A stretch of 64,000 nucleotides of DNA from Comamonas odontotermitis (GCF_014207855.1 NZ_JACHKZ010000003.1:62001-126000), one strand, 5' to 3'. Positions 7,856 to 17,682 are shown, counted from the stretch's first letter. Notes: a model not told the origin generated them from the sequence alone. Numbers and translations are program-made.

Positions 7856-10042
7856 ATGACACCACCGCAGAGGTCTACCTTGAAAACCAAACTCCTGGGC
7901 GCGCACAAGGCGCGCCGTTTGCATGGCGTGGCTGCTGCCATGCTCGCCATCTCTCCTGCCGCATGGGCGCAATCTGCACCCGCAGCGCCTACTGCCCCAA
8001 ATAGCCCTGAGGCCACCTTGAGTGAAGTCAAGGTGCAGGCTGCGCAAGACAAGAGCCAGCTGCCGCGCCTCGCACCTGGCGGCCAGGTGGGCAAGGCAGC
8101 AGGCCTGGGCCTGCTGGGCAATGTCGACACCATCGATGCGCCCTTCAACATCACCGCGTACAGCAGCGAGCTGATGCAGGACCAGAATGCATCCACCGTG
8201 GCCGCCGTGCTGGAAAACGACCCTTCGGTGCGCTTTACCACCAACACCGGTCACATCAACGAGAACTACCTGATCCGCGGATTTGACATCAACGCCAGCG
8301 AGGTGGCCATGAATGGCCTCTACGGCATTGCGCCGGACAGCAACATCCCTACGGAGTTCATTGAGCGCGTTGAGCTGCTCAAGGGACCGGGCGCGCTGCT
8401 GAGCGGCATGTCTCCGGCTGGGGGCGTGGGCGGTGTGGTCAACATCGTCACCAAGCGGCCCACCGCGCAGCCGCTCACGCGAGTGACAACCTCCTTCACC
8501 TCGGGCTCGCAGCTACAGGCGCATGCCGATGTATCGCGCCGCTTCGGGCCGGAAAACCGCCTGGGCATCCGCTTTAACGGCCTGCTGGGCAATGGCGAGA
8601 CCTCGGTGGACGACCAAAAGCGCCGCCGCAACCTGGGCGCGCTGGCGCTCGATTACCAGGGTGACCGCTTCAGCCTGGGGCTGGACGCCTACCACTACCG
8701 CGCGCACATGAACAACGGCAGTCCGGTGATGGTGAGCTTTGCCAAGATGGACCACCTGATCGCCGCGCCCGATGGCCGCAACAACCTGTTCCGGGGCGTC
8801 AATTCAGTGGTCGAGAACGAAGGTGTGGTGCTGCGTGGCAGCGTTGATCTGAATGACCGCTGGCAGCTATTCGGCAGCGCGGGCCGCGCGCTGCACCACT
8901 ACGAGGGCCAGCCGACAGGCACGCGCGTGGTGCTCAATGCGGTGGGCGACGGCTCGGCCGTGGGCCAGACCTACAACCTCGAAGGCTTCACCAACACCAC
9001 GGCCTGGGAGACCGGCGTGCGCGGCAGCTTCGAGACCGGGTCAGTCAAGCACCAGGTGGTGGTGGCCTACAACTTCATGAACCAGAAGAGTGGCCGCGCG
9101 TTGCCGATCACCGTCAGCCCCAACTACACCACCAACATCTACGATCCGGTCGACCCCATCATGGCACCGGCGCGCCAGGGAACGCGGCGCGAGAACGACA
9201 ACGACATCACCAGCCTGGCACTGGCCGATACGCTCTCGTTCGCGCAGGACAAGGTGCTGCTGACGCTGGGCCTGCGCCACCAGCGCGTGCACCAGAAGAT
9301 GAAGGGCTACGACGAATCAGCCGTGACACCCGCTGCGGGCCTCGTCGTCAAACCCTGGGGAGATGACGTATCGCTGTACGCCAATTACATCCAGGGCCTG
9401 AGCCCGGGCGTGGAAGTGGGCTCCACCTACGCCAACGCGGGTGAGGTGTTTCCGCCCTACAAGACCAAGCAGATGGAGATGGGCGTGAAGTGGCGCGCGG
9501 GCGCATTCACCAATACGCTGGCGCTGTTCCAGATCGAAAAACCATCGACTGTGATCGACAGCGCCACCAACACGCTGCAACTGGGCGGCGAGCAGCGCAA
9601 CCGTGGCGTGGAATGGAACACCTCGGGCGAGGCACTGCGTGGCCTGCGTGTGCTGGGCGGCATCGCCTACCTGCAGCCCCGGCTGACGGGCACGCAAGGC
9701 GGCAAGAACGACGGCAACGACGCCTTTGGCGCGGCGCGCTGGACAGCCAACCTCGGCGGCGACTGGGACATTCCGGGTCTGCCTGGCGCAGCACTGAGCG
9801 GCCGCGTGGTGCACACCGGCAAGCAGTGGGTCAACGCCGCCAACACCTTGCGCGCCCCCAGCTGGACGCGCGTGGACCTGGGCGCGCGCTATGCCACCAC
9901 GATGGCAGGCAAAAGAACCGTGTTCCGCGCCAATGTGGACAACGCCTTTGACCGCAAGTACTGGGCAGGTGCCTTTGCCGACAACTTTTTGACCGTGGGC
10001 GCACCGCGCACCTACCGTGTCAGCGCCTCTGTGGACTTTTAA
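7856..10042 (+). CDS. TonB-dependent siderophore receptor
   Basis: Outer-membrane channel for a ferric siderophore. From the ATG at 7856 (after GGAAGGCGG) the product has 728 residues: a basic N-terminus and signal peptide ending ISPAAWAQ, a TonB-box-like stretch near TLSEVKVQA, a plug domain (about residues 60-200) with LIRGFDI and ERVELLKGPGALLSG, and a beta-barrel ending in the aromatic residue of SASVDF. An in-frame ATG at 7655 would add 67 residues without signal character and would lie inside the structured leader. A Fur box lies 200 bases upstream, and an esterase lipoprotein gene follows directly. Substrate specificity is inferred as a catecholate siderophore from that esterase. Confidence 0.92.
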   Translation: MTPPQRSTLKTKLLGAHKARRLHGVAAAMLAISPAAWAQSAPAAPTAPNSPEATLSEVKVQAAQDKSQLPRLAPGGQVGKAAGLGLLGNVDTIDAPFNITAYSSELMQDQNASTVAAVLENDPSVRFTTNTGHINENYLIRGFDINASEVAMNGLYGIAPDSNIPTEFIERVELLKGPGALLSGMSPAGGVGGVVNIVTKRPTAQPLTRVTTSFTSGSQLQAHADVSRRFGPENRLGIRFNGLLGNGETSVDDQKRRRNLGALALDYQGDRFSLGLDAYHYRAHMNNGSPVMVSFAKMDHLIAAPDGRNNLFRGVNSVVENEGVVLRGSVDLNDRWQLFGSAGRALHHYEGQPTGTRVVLNAVGDGSAVGQTYNLEGFTNTTAWETGVRGSFETGSVKHQVVVAYNFMNQKSGRALPITVSPNYTTNIYDPVDPIMAPARQGTRRENDNDITSLALADTLSFAQDKVLLTLGLRHQRVHQKMKGYDESAVTPAAGLVVKPWGDDVSLYANYIQGLSPGVEVGSTYANAGEVFPPYKTKQMEMGVKWRAGAFTNTLALFQIEKPSTVIDSATNTLQLGGEQRNRGVEWNTSGEALRGLRVLGGIAYLQPRLTGTQGGKNDGNDAFGAARWTANLGGDWDIPGLPGAALSGRVVHTGKQWVNAANTLRAPSWTRVDLGARYATTMAGKRTVFRANVDNAFDRKYWAGAFADNFLTVGAPRTYRVSASVDF

Positions 10043-10090
10043 AAATGATAGCTGCGAGCGCATTGTCAATGAGCGCTGATGCCTTGTTTT
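10041..10090. repeat. Comamonadaceae-type short palindromic repeat, copy 2
   Basis: Fifty bases from AAAAATGATAGCT to GCCTTGTTTT with two AGCGC cores. It begins on the last base of the receptor stop and contains both candidate start codons (10045 and 10069) of the esterase gene. Confidence 0.65.
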
Positions 10091-11880
10091 ATCTGAAGCC
10101 ATGGCGCCAATCCGCCGACCGCATTGCCGCAGCACTGGCTGCCACTGGCCTGCTGGCGGCTTGCGTCGCGCCCGACCGCATGATTACTGAAACCGCACCA
10201 TCGACCGCCCAGGTCGCCGCCCCCTCGACCGTGCTGGCGGTTGGCACGGCTGTGCAAGGCCAGCTCGCCCCGGGCACGCAGCAGCGCTGGCAGCTCGATG
10301 CCCGCGCGCTGCCCGCAGGCAGTGTGGTGCGCGGAGAGATCGATGCCACCGGTCTGCAACTGGATGTGCAGGATGCGCAGGGCCGCCACGTGCGGCGGCT
10401 GCTGGGCAAGGATGCCCGAGGCGAAGGCTTTACCTGGCAGGTACAGGCGGGCGAGCAGCTGGTGTTGCACGCCAGTGATGCACCGGTTGTTGGGTACGCT
10501 ACCGCAAAAACAATAGCTGGGGGCGTGCAGCCTACGGGCGCTGCCGCGGAGAATGGCCAATATCGCCTGCTGCTGGAGCAGGCCTGGCAGCCTGCTTCCG
10601 ACCAGCAGGTGAAACTGCCCGAGCGCCCGCTGCAAAGCCCACGCCTGCAGGCGCTGGCCCTGCAGCTGCAGGCCGGGGGCAATGCCGAAGCCTTCTGGCA
10701 GGAGGTGGCGCAACACGGCGCGCCGCTGGTGGAGCCATGGAGCGAGCGCGAGCGCCTCGTCACCTTTGTGTGGCGCGGCGCGCAGCGTAGCGTGCGGCTG
10801 TTCGGGTCGCCCAGCGGCAACCATGAATCGCTGCAGCGCCTGGGCGCATCCGACGTATGGTGGGCCAGCTTTGTGATGCCCAGCGATGTGCGGCTGAGCT
10901 ACGGGTTTGCGCCCGATGTACCCAATATCGATGCCCCGGCGCAGGAACAGCGGCGCAGCATTCTCGCCACCTTGCAGCGCGACCCCTTCAATGCCCGTAC
11001 CTGGGGCGCAGGAGCAGACGGCGCGCCGCCGGTGGATCGCTACCAGGGCCGCTCTGTGCTGCAACTGGCCGATGCGCCGCCCCAGCCGTGGGGCCAGAAG
11101 CGTGCAGGCGTGCCGCGCGGCGATCTGCAGCGCCACTGGTTCACCTCGCAGGCGCTGGGCAATGGGCGCGATGTATGGATCTACCGCCCAAAGGGCTGGT
11201 CGCAGGCGCCCGCGGCGCAGCGCAGCGTGCTGGTGCTGTTTGATGCCCATGCTTACCTGCACGACGTGCCCACGCCGCAGATCGTGGACAACCTGGTTGC
11301 CGACCGGCTGATCCCCAACACCGCCGTGGTACTGGTGGCCAATGCCAGCAGTACGCTGCGTGGCAAGGAACTGCCGCCCAACCCTGCCTTTGCCCGCATG
11401 ATGGGCGAGGAGCTGATGCCATGGCTCGCTGCGCAGGGCGTTGACGTGCCTGCAGCGCGCACGGTGCTGGCCGGGTCCAGCTATGGCGGTCTGGCCTCCA
11501 GCTACGTGGCGCTGCAGTACCCCGGGCGATTTGGCAAGGTGCTGAGCCTGTCGGGCTCGTACTGGTGGTCGCCCTCGGGCGAAGCGCCCAACGCGTTGGC
11601 CCGCTGGTGGGAGGCTGCGCCCCGCTTGCCGGTGGAGTTCTACTTTGACGCGGGCCGGTATGAAAGCGCACGCGGCGGCCAGGCGGGCATTCTGGAGACG
11701 AGCCGCGCCCTGGGCGACGTGCTGCGCGCCAAAGGCTACCGCGTGACGCAGGTGGAGCACAACACCGGTCACGACTATGTGCATTGGCAGGGCTCGCTCG
11801 CCTGCGGACTGGTGGCGCTGTTGCAGCCAGCCAACTGGAGCCGGGTGCAAGAGGCGTGTGAATCTGCCAGCGGAAAGTAG
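10045..11880 (+). CDS. Lipoprotein esterase of the enterochelin-esterase (Fes/IroE) type
   Basis: Probably hydrolyses a ferric tri-ester siderophore outside the cytoplasm. The 611-residue product (from 10045; an in-frame ATG lies at 10069) has a lipobox LLAAC with Cys40, then an N-terminal beta-rich segment, a region resembling the enterochelin esterase N-terminal domain (VWWASFVMPSDVRLSYGF), and a C-terminal alpha/beta-hydrolase of the esterase D type. The nucleophile elbow GSSYGG places Ser479, and His576 in NTGHDYVHW completes the expected triad. The gene follows the TonB receptor by two bases, so they are co-expressed. Two short repeats lie within it: one forms the 5' end and one encodes the region around residue 157. 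The true start is uncertain. Confidence 0.82.
   Translation: MIAASALSMSADALFYLKPWRQSADRIAAALAATGLLAACVAPDRMITETAPSTAQVAAPSTVLAVGTAVQGQLAPGTQQRWQLDARALPAGSVVRGEIDATGLQLDVQDAQGRHVRRLLGKDARGEGFTWQVQAGEQLVLHASDAPVVGYATAKTIAGGVQPTGAAAENGQYRLLLEQAWQPASDQQVKLPERPLQSPRLQALALQLQAGGNAEAFWQEVAQHGAPLVEPWSERERLVTFVWRGAQRSVRLFGSPSGNHESLQRLGASDVWWASFVMPSDVRLSYGFAPDVPNIDAPAQEQRRSILATLQRDPFNARTWGAGADGAPPVDRYQGRSVLQLADAPPQPWGQKRAGVPRGDLQRHWFTSQALGNGRDVWIYRPKGWSQAPAAQRSVLVLFDAHAYLHDVPTPQIVDNLVADRLIPNTAVVLVANASSTLRGKELPPNPAFARMMGEELMPWLAAQGVDVPAARTVLAGSSYGGLASSYVALQYPGRFGKVLSLSGSYWWSPSGEAPNALARWWEAAPRLPVEFYFDAGRYESARGGQAGILETSRALGDVLRAKGYRVTQVEHNTGHDYVHWQGSLACGLVALLQPANWSRVQEACESASGK
10506..10546. repeat. Repeat copy 3, inside the esterase coding region
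   Basis: AAAAACAATAGCTG followed by GGGCG and GGGCGCTGCC, the same core as the intergenic copies. It stays in frame and encodes TIAGGVQPTGAA between the lipoprotein N-terminal domain and the esterase part. Confidence 0.55.
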
Positions 11881-11923
11881 AGCCCAGTGCCGGTGTGTAC
11901 ACACGTGGACAAAACTAACCAAA

Positions 11924-11941
11924 CGGTAATCCGTCGGTAAT
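11924..11941 (+). promoter_or_regulatory. Direct-repeat operator upstream of the RND efflux operon
   Basis: CGGTAAT occurs twice (11924-11930 and 11935-11941) with an 11-base period, as expected for an OmpR-family dimer on one helical face. A TAGCAT at 11964-11969 would serve as -10, placing the repeats over and just upstream of the -35 region. Confidence 0.5.
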
Positions 11942-12019
11942 GCCGAGCACCCAGGGGCCTGTCTAGCATGGAGTCCGCGCCACGCGGCGACATGACCAGA
12001 CAGAACACCAGGGGCAAGG

Positions 12020-13171
12020 ATGCAATTTCTCTTCAACTCCCACACCGGCCGAGGGCTGGTGTGGGCCACCACGGCTGCCAGCATGGCGCTGGCATTGTCT
12101 GGCTGCAGCGGCAGGAGTGATGCTGCTGCGCAAGAGGCGGGCGCATCTCAGCCCAAGGCCGCTGCGCTCGCGCCTGGCCAGGTGCGGCTGCAGCCCGCAT
12201 CGCTGAAGATGCTGGACATCGTGAGCCTGACCCAGTCTGGCGCCGCACAGACCGTGGCCATGCCCGCGCGCGTGGCCTTCCAGGATGACAAGGTGGCGGC
12301 CGTCGCCATTCCGGTCGAAGGGCGGGTGGTGTCGGTCAATGTGCAGGTGGGGGACAAGGTACAGGCTGGCGACACGCTGGCAACCTTGGTCAGCCCGGAG
12401 GCGCTACGCATCCGCTACGAAGTGGAGGCCGCACGCACTGCCAGGGAGCTGGCTGCAGTGGAAGAGCAGCGCCAGCGCACCATGGTGGCCAAGGGCGTTG
12501 GTGTAGAGATGGAGCTGCGCGCGGCGCAATCGAAGCTGCGTGAAACCTCCCAGGAGCTGGCGCGCGCGCAGGGCGTGGCGGCCTTGCTGGGTACCGGCAG
12601 CGGCGACAAGATCGTGCTGCGCGCTCCACGGGCTGGTGTGATTGCCGAGCGCAATGCCGTGCCCGGCGCGGCAGCGGAGTCGGGGGCTGCGCTGTTTCTG
12701 GTGGGCGATCCGGGGGCGATGCGCATCGTAGCCGATGCCTTCGAGGGGGACCTGGCGGGCATCCACGTGGGCGCCGATGCGGTGGTCAAGGTGCAGCAGC
12801 TGGCGCTTGCCACACCAGGCACCGTGCGCAATATCGGTGCGGTGCTGGACAAGGAATCGCGCCGCGCGACCGTGCTGATCGACATGAAAACGCAAGCTCC
12901 CGGCCTGCGCCCTGGTATGCAGGCGTCGGTGGAGATACCGCTGGCCGCCACGCAGCAGATGCTCATTCCGGTGACGGCGGTGCTCATCAAGGATGGCGAC
13001 CGCTCACTGGTCTTCGTGCAGGTGGAGGACGGGGTTTTCGAGGCGCGCACCGTGGTGCTGGGCCAGCCGTTGCGCGGCATGGTGCCGGTGCAAAGCGGGC
13101 TCAAGGCTGGCGACCGGATTGTGGTGCGTGGTGGGCTGCTGCTGGACGGCGCAGCCAGCCAGATGCTCTAA
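12020..13171 (+). CDS. RND efflux periplasmic adaptor lipoprotein (CzcB/HlyD-like)
   Basis: Links an inner-membrane RND pump to an outer-membrane channel. The 383-residue product begins with a lipoprotein signal (ALALSGC), then has the barrel-sandwich/lipoyl half motif GRVVSVNVQVGDKVQAGDTLATL, a short alpha-hairpin (about residues 130-190), the second lipoyl half, and a beta-barrel domain. It lacks the C-terminal metal-binding extension found in some CzcB or CusB proteins. Start ATG 12020 follows AAGG. It is the first gene of an operon with the pump, the channel and a two-component system, preceded by a direct-repeat operator. Confidence 0.88.
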   Translation: MQFLFNSHTGRGLVWATTAASMALALSGCSGRSDAAAQEAGASQPKAAALAPGQVRLQPASLKMLDIVSLTQSGAAQTVAMPARVAFQDDKVAAVAIPVEGRVVSVNVQVGDKVQAGDTLATLVSPEALRIRYEVEAARTARELAAVEEQRQRTMVAKGVGVEMELRAAQSKLRETSQELARAQGVAALLGTGSGDKIVLRAPRAGVIAERNAVPGAAAESGAALFLVGDPGAMRIVADAFEGDLAGIHVGADAVVKVQQLALATPGTVRNIGAVLDKESRRATVLIDMKTQAPGLRPGMQASVEIPLAATQQMLIPVTAVLIKDGDRSLVFVQVEDGVFEARTVVLGQPLRGMVPVQSGLKAGDRIVVRGGLLLDGAASQML

Positions 13172-13304
13172 ATGTATTTCCATATCCATCGATGACTTTG
13201 TCGGCTTTGCGGGGGCGCCTAGCCTTGCCGTGCTACTGCACTGTCTTCGCTTTGCCTTCGCGTCCTCGATGGATCTGGAACTGCAATAACCTGGAAACAT
13301 TCAA

Positions 13305-16300
13305 GTGCTGCGTTCTTTGATTTCCTTCGTCGTGCACCGCCGCATGCTGGCGCTGTGCGCCACGCTGCTGATCGCCATCTATGGCGTGTATTCCTACCTG
13401 AACACCGCCATCGAGGCCTATCCGGATGTGACGAACGTTCAGGTTGGCGTGATTGCCCAGGCGCCCGGCCTGGCACCTGAAGAGGTGGAGCGCCAGATCA
13501 CCCAGCCGCTGGAGCGCGAGCTCAACGGCACGCCTGGTCTCATGTCGCTGCGCTCGGAGAGCTACTTCGGTCTGTCGATGATCAACCTCGTGTTCGACGA
13601 CAACGCTGATAGCTTCAAGGCCCGTGCCGAAGTGGCGCAACGCTTGCCCCAGGCCGATCTGCCGCAGGGCGTGACGCCCGAGATGGCGCCCGATTACACC
13701 CCTCTGGGCAAGATTTACTACTACCGCTTGCAAAGCGATCGCCACACGCTGGCCCAGTTGCGCACCGAGCAGGAGTGGCACGTTACCCGCGTGCTCAAGC
13801 AGATTCAAGGCGTGGCCGATATCGTCAGCATCGGTGGCTTCGTCAAGGAATTCCATGTCGAGGTCGATCCGCAAAAGCTCTACAGCCTGGATATTTCGCT
13901 GGAAGACGTCGGCGATGCCCTGGCCAAGTCCAACCGCAATGTGGGCGGCGGCCTGCTGCGCCGCGGCGAGCAATCGCTGATCGTGCGCGGCATTGGCCTT
14001 TTGGGCAAGCCCGAGGATATTCAGCGCGTGGTGGTGGCGATGCGCGGCGAGCAGGCGGTGACGATCGGCGATGTGGCGCGGGTGTTCCAGTCGCACACGC
14101 CGCGCCAGGGCTCGGTGGGCATGGACGAGCACGATGATGTGGTCGAAGGCATTGTGCTGCTCAAGCGGGGCGAGAACCCCTCGCGCGTGCTCGACCAGAT
14201 CCACCTCAAGGTTGATCAGCTCAATGGCGGCGAGCTGCCCGAAGGCATGAAGATGGTGACGAGCTACGACCGCTCGACCCTGGTGGGCCACACGCTGGCT
14301 ACCGTGCAGCACAACCTGCTGTTTGGCGCGGTGCTGATCGTCAGCGTTCTGTGGCTAGTGCTGCGCAGCCTGCGCGGCTCCATCATTGTGGCCACGGTGA
14401 TTCCGCTGTCGCTGCTGGTGGCCTTCATCGGCCTGCACTGGCTGGGCATGCCGGCCAACCTCATCTCGATGGGTGCCATCGACTTCGGCATCATGGTCGA
14501 CGGTGCGGTGGTGCTGGCCGAGAACATTATCCGCAATGCGCGCCAGCGCAAGCCGCAGACGCAGGCCGACATGCGCCACATCATCATCGACTCGGCTGTA
14601 GCCGTGGCCAAGCCCACGCTGTTTGCGATGGCGATCGTGATTGCGGCGCTGATTCCCGTGTTTTCGCTGCAGAGCATCGAAGGCCGCATTTTTCGCCCGT
14701 TGGCGATGACTTATACCTTTGCGCTGCTGGGCGCCCTGGTGTTTGCCATGGGGCTGGTGCCCGCGCTGTGCGCCTTGCTGCTCAAGCCCAGGCATGTGAT
14801 GGTGGAGGAGCCCAAGGTGTTCGAGCATGCGCAGCATGGCTACGAGCGCTGGATCGGCAAGGTGCTGCAATTGCCGCGCGCGCGCTGGCTGGTGGCCCTG
14901 GTTGCCGTGGCAATCCTGGCAGTGGCCGCTTATTCCGGGCGCTGGCTGGGGACGGAGTTCCTGCCCGAGCTGGACGAGGGCGATGCCTATGTGCTGGTGG
15001 AAATGCCTGCATCCATCTCGCTGGAAAAAGGCCAGGAAGTGCTGCGCGAGGTGCGCCTGCGCCTGGGCCAGTACCCTGAGGTGATCTCGGTCATCTCGGA
15101 GCAGGGCCGTCCTGAATCGGGTACCGACAATGAAACCCTGAATCTGGCCAAGGTACTGGTGCGCCTCAAACCCCATGAGCAGTGGACTCAGGGCCTGACC
15201 AAACCGCAGTTGATCGAACAGATGCGCGAGAGCCTGCGGGAGATACCCGGTGTGGCCTTCAATTTTGCGCAGCCCATTCGGGACAGCGTGGAAGAGTCCA
15301 GCTCCGGCGCGCGCGGCCAGGTGGTGCTCAAGATCTTCGGGCCGGAGATTCCGCAGCTGCGCGCGCTGTTGCAAAAGACGGTAGATGTGGTGCAGCCGAT
15401 TGCCGGTGTGGTGGACCTGGGCCTGTACCGCGATGCCCCGGCGCCGCAGGTACACGTCACCTTCAACCGCGACGCGCTTGCGCGCCAGGGGATCGACATG
15501 GATACCGCGCAGAAGACCCTGGAGATGGCGCTGGCGGGCGATGTGGTCACCACCTTGTGGGAAGGGCAATACCCGGTACCCGTGCGTGTGCGCCTGCCTT
15601 ACGTCAACCGCATGGACGAGGCCCGCATCCGCGACATCGCCATTCCCACACCCAAGGGCCAGTCGTTCCCGCTGCACGCGCTGGCCGACGTGCAGGTGGC
15701 CATCGGCAACTCTTCCATCTTTCGTGAAGGCAATGCGCGCTACATGGCGCTGAAGTTCAATGTGGAAGGGCGGGACATCGGCTCGGTGGTGAAGGACACG
15801 CTGGCCGCGTTCTCGCAGAACGTGAAGATGCCCGAGGGCTACACCGCCGTGTGGGGCGGCGAGTGGGAAAACCAGCAGCGCGCCGCCGCGCGCCTGAAGG
15901 TGGTGGTGCCGCTGTCGCTATTGATCGTGTACGCCCTGTTGTTTGGTGCGCTGGGGCGCGCGCGCAGCGCAGGCGTGATCATGCTGTGCGCGCCGTTCGC
16001 CATGGTGGGCGGCATTGTGGCTCTGCATGTGACGCATATCGAGCTGTCGATCAGCGCGGCCATCGGCTTCATCGCGCTGCTCGGCCAGGTGGCATTGGTG
16101 GGGCTGCTTGTGCTGTCGAGTGTGGAAGAGCGCCGCCGCGCCGGCCTGCCGCTGCTGCAGGCCCTGGTGGAGGGCACGGCCGAGCGCATGCGCTCGGTCA
16201 TTCTGGTGGCGCTGCTGGCGTTGCTGGGCCTGCTGCCCATGGCCATGTCCACCGGCGTGGGCAGTGAAACCCAGCGCCCCTTCGCGTCGGTGATCGTGGG

Positions 16301-16415
16301 CGGCATGATGGTGCTGCCGCTGATCGCCCTGGTGCTGCTGCCGGTGCTGTACGCCGTGCTGGGCCCCAAAACCATGATGACCCAGGAAGAAGAAGATGAG
16401 CGTTCGGCCAACTAA
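13305..16415 (+). CDS. Heavy-metal-type RND efflux pump (CzcA/CusA family)
   Basis: A 1036-residue inner-membrane proton/substrate antiporter with the usual RND plan: TM1, a large periplasmic porter loop, TM2-6, a second loop, TM8-12. TM4 carries AIDFGIMVDGAVVLAEN with both Asp and the Glu of the proton relay known from CzcA, which supports a heavy-metal efflux (HME) member rather than a drug pump. The substrate cannot be told from sequence. The start is GTG at 13305. A 133-base gap separates it from the adaptor gene; the channel gene overlaps its 3' end by 20 bases. Confidence 0.92.
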   Translation: MLRSLISFVVHRRMLALCATLLIAIYGVYSYLNTAIEAYPDVTNVQVGVIAQAPGLAPEEVERQITQPLERELNGTPGLMSLRSESYFGLSMINLVFDDNADSFKARAEVAQRLPQADLPQGVTPEMAPDYTPLGKIYYYRLQSDRHTLAQLRTEQEWHVTRVLKQIQGVADIVSIGGFVKEFHVEVDPQKLYSLDISLEDVGDALAKSNRNVGGGLLRRGEQSLIVRGIGLLGKPEDIQRVVVAMRGEQAVTIGDVARVFQSHTPRQGSVGMDEHDDVVEGIVLLKRGENPSRVLDQIHLKVDQLNGGELPEGMKMVTSYDRSTLVGHTLATVQHNLLFGAVLIVSVLWLVLRSLRGSIIVATVIPLSLLVAFIGLHWLGMPANLISMGAIDFGIMVDGAVVLAENIIRNARQRKPQTQADMRHIIIDSAVAVAKPTLFAMAIVIAALIPVFSLQSIEGRIFRPLAMTYTFALLGALVFAMGLVPALCALLLKPRHVMVEEPKVFEHAQHGYERWIGKVLQLPRARWLVALVAVAILAVAAYSGRWLGTEFLPELDEGDAYVLVEMPASISLEKGQEVLREVRLRLGQYPEVISVISEQGRPESGTDNETLNLAKVLVRLKPHEQWTQGLTKPQLIEQMRESLREIPGVAFNFAQPIRDSVEESSSGARGQVVLKIFGPEIPQLRALLQKTVDVVQPIAGVVDLGLYRDAPAPQVHVTFNRDALARQGIDMDTAQKTLEMALAGDVVTTLWEGQYPVPVRVRLPYVNRMDEARIRDIAIPTPKGQSFPLHALADVQVAIGNSSIFREGNARYMALKFNVEGRDIGSVVKDTLAAFSQNVKMPEGYTAVWGGEWENQQRAAARLKVVVPLSLLIVYALLFGALGRARSAGVIMLCAPFAMVGGIVALHVTHIELSISAAIGFIALLGQVALVGLLVLSSVEERRRAGLPLLQALVEGTAERMRSVILVALLALLGLLPMAMSTGVGSETQRPFASVIVGGMMVLPLIALVLLPVLYAVLGPKTMMTQEEEDERSAN

Positions 16416-17682
16416 ATCCATGCCAAGAGCCCTGAGCCTGGCGCTGTTTCTTGCGCTGTCCGCAGGCATGGCATCTGCCCAGGTTTCCACCGATGCCAAT
16501 GGCCAGCCCGTCCCGGTTGGCGCGCAGACCGCGCCCGCCTCGGTCACGCTGAACGAGTACCTGCAGCTTGTGGCGCGCAACAGCGCCCAAATCAAGGCAG
16601 ATCGCACGCGCATCGATGCAGCAAGAGCCGATACCACGACAGCAGGCACCTGGCCCAATCCCACGGTGTCGGCCAGTCGGCAGCGGCTGGAAAAGGACCT
16701 GGGCATCCAGCAGCCGCTGCCCATTTTTGGCCAACTGAGCCAGCGGGTGAAAACCGCGCGCCAGGCTGAAGATGTGGCCGCTGCGCAGCTGGAAGGGAGT
16801 GTGCAGGACGTGCTGGGTGATGGAGCCGCCGCGTTCAACGAGGTGCTGGTAGCCCAGCGCCGGCTGGCGCTGTGGCAGGCCGCCCGTGATGATCTGTCGG
16901 GTGCGGCCCGGATCGTCAGGGGCCAGATCGAGGCGGGTGCGCGCAGCCAGTACGACGGGGCCCGCATTGCGCTGCAGGTGGCGCAGATGGACGTGCAGAT
17001 TCGCAAGGCACAGGCGGCGCTGAAGGATTCCGTCAGCAAGATGGCGGCGCTGGCCTCCCTGCCGCGCTGGGAGCCTGTGGCGCTGGGCTCGCTCAAGCCG
17101 GTGGAGCTGGGCGCCTATGCCAGCAGCGATGCATTGTGGGAGCAGGCGCGCAGCCGTCTGCCAGCGTTGAAGGCAGCGGCCGCTGACCTGGAGCAGTCGC
17201 GCCAGCAGATTGCGCTGCAACAGCGCGAAGCGATTCCCACGCCGTCGCTCAGTTACACCCGTGTCAACCACCGGCAGGACGGGCGCTATGGCATTGTTGG
17301 TGTTTCGGTGGACATTCCGCTGTTCGACCGCAAGCAGGGCGCTATCGACAAGGCGCGCGCCGACGAGATGCAGGCGCAGTACAAGCAGGAGGCAGCCGAG
17401 GTGGCTGCGCAGGCCGAGCTGCTGCGCAGCCTTCAGCAACTGCGCATGGCCAACGATGCATTGGAGGCGTTTGAGTCCGCGGCCATGTCGCAACTGGAGC
17501 AGCTGCGCCGCATGGCGCAGGATTCATACCAGCTGGGCAAGAGCAATGTGCTGGAGTTGATCGATGTACTGGATACGCTGCGCGAGCGCCGCATGGATCA
17601 TCTCGATCTGGTCAAGGACATGCTGGATGCCGAGTGGCGCGTGCGGGTGGCCAGTGGCAATGTGCCGCAACTGCAGCACTGA
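16396..17682 (+). CDS. TolC-family outer-membrane efflux channel (CzcC-like)
   Basis: A 428-residue protein with a signal peptide (LALFLALSAGMASA) and two repeats of the outer-membrane efflux protein fold, rich in Ala and Gln heptads (long coiled coils around residues 55-220 and 255-425). It is expected to form the trimeric exit duct for the preceding adaptor and pump. The ATG lies within the end of the pump gene behind an AGAAGAAGA tract, so translation is coupled. The order adaptor-pump-channel differs from the classical czcCBA order. Confidence 0.88.
   Translation: MSVRPTKSMPRALSLALFLALSAGMASAQVSTDANGQPVPVGAQTAPASVTLNEYLQLVARNSAQIKADRTRIDAARADTTTAGTWPNPTVSASRQRLEKDLGIQQPLPIFGQLSQRVKTARQAEDVAAAQLEGSVQDVLGDGAAAFNEVLVAQRRLALWQAARDDLSGAARIVRGQIEAGARSQYDGARIALQVAQMDVQIRKAQAALKDSVSKMAALASLPRWEPVALGSLKPVELGAYASSDALWEQARSRLPALKAAAADLEQSRQQIALQQREAIPTPSLSYTRVNHRQDGRYGIVGVSVDIPLFDRKQGAIDKARADEMQAQYKQEAAEVAAQAELLRSLQQLRMANDALEAFESAAMSQLEQLRRMAQDSYQLGKSNVLELIDVLDTLRERRMDHLDLVKDMLDAEWRVRVASGNVPQLQH

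Noticed and set aside
10066-12084. 672-codon minus-strand frame opposite the esterase gene
   Set aside because: Antisense shadow: the opposite frame has signal peptide, lipobox and catalytic motifs, while this one has only His/Arg/Gln-rich sequence.
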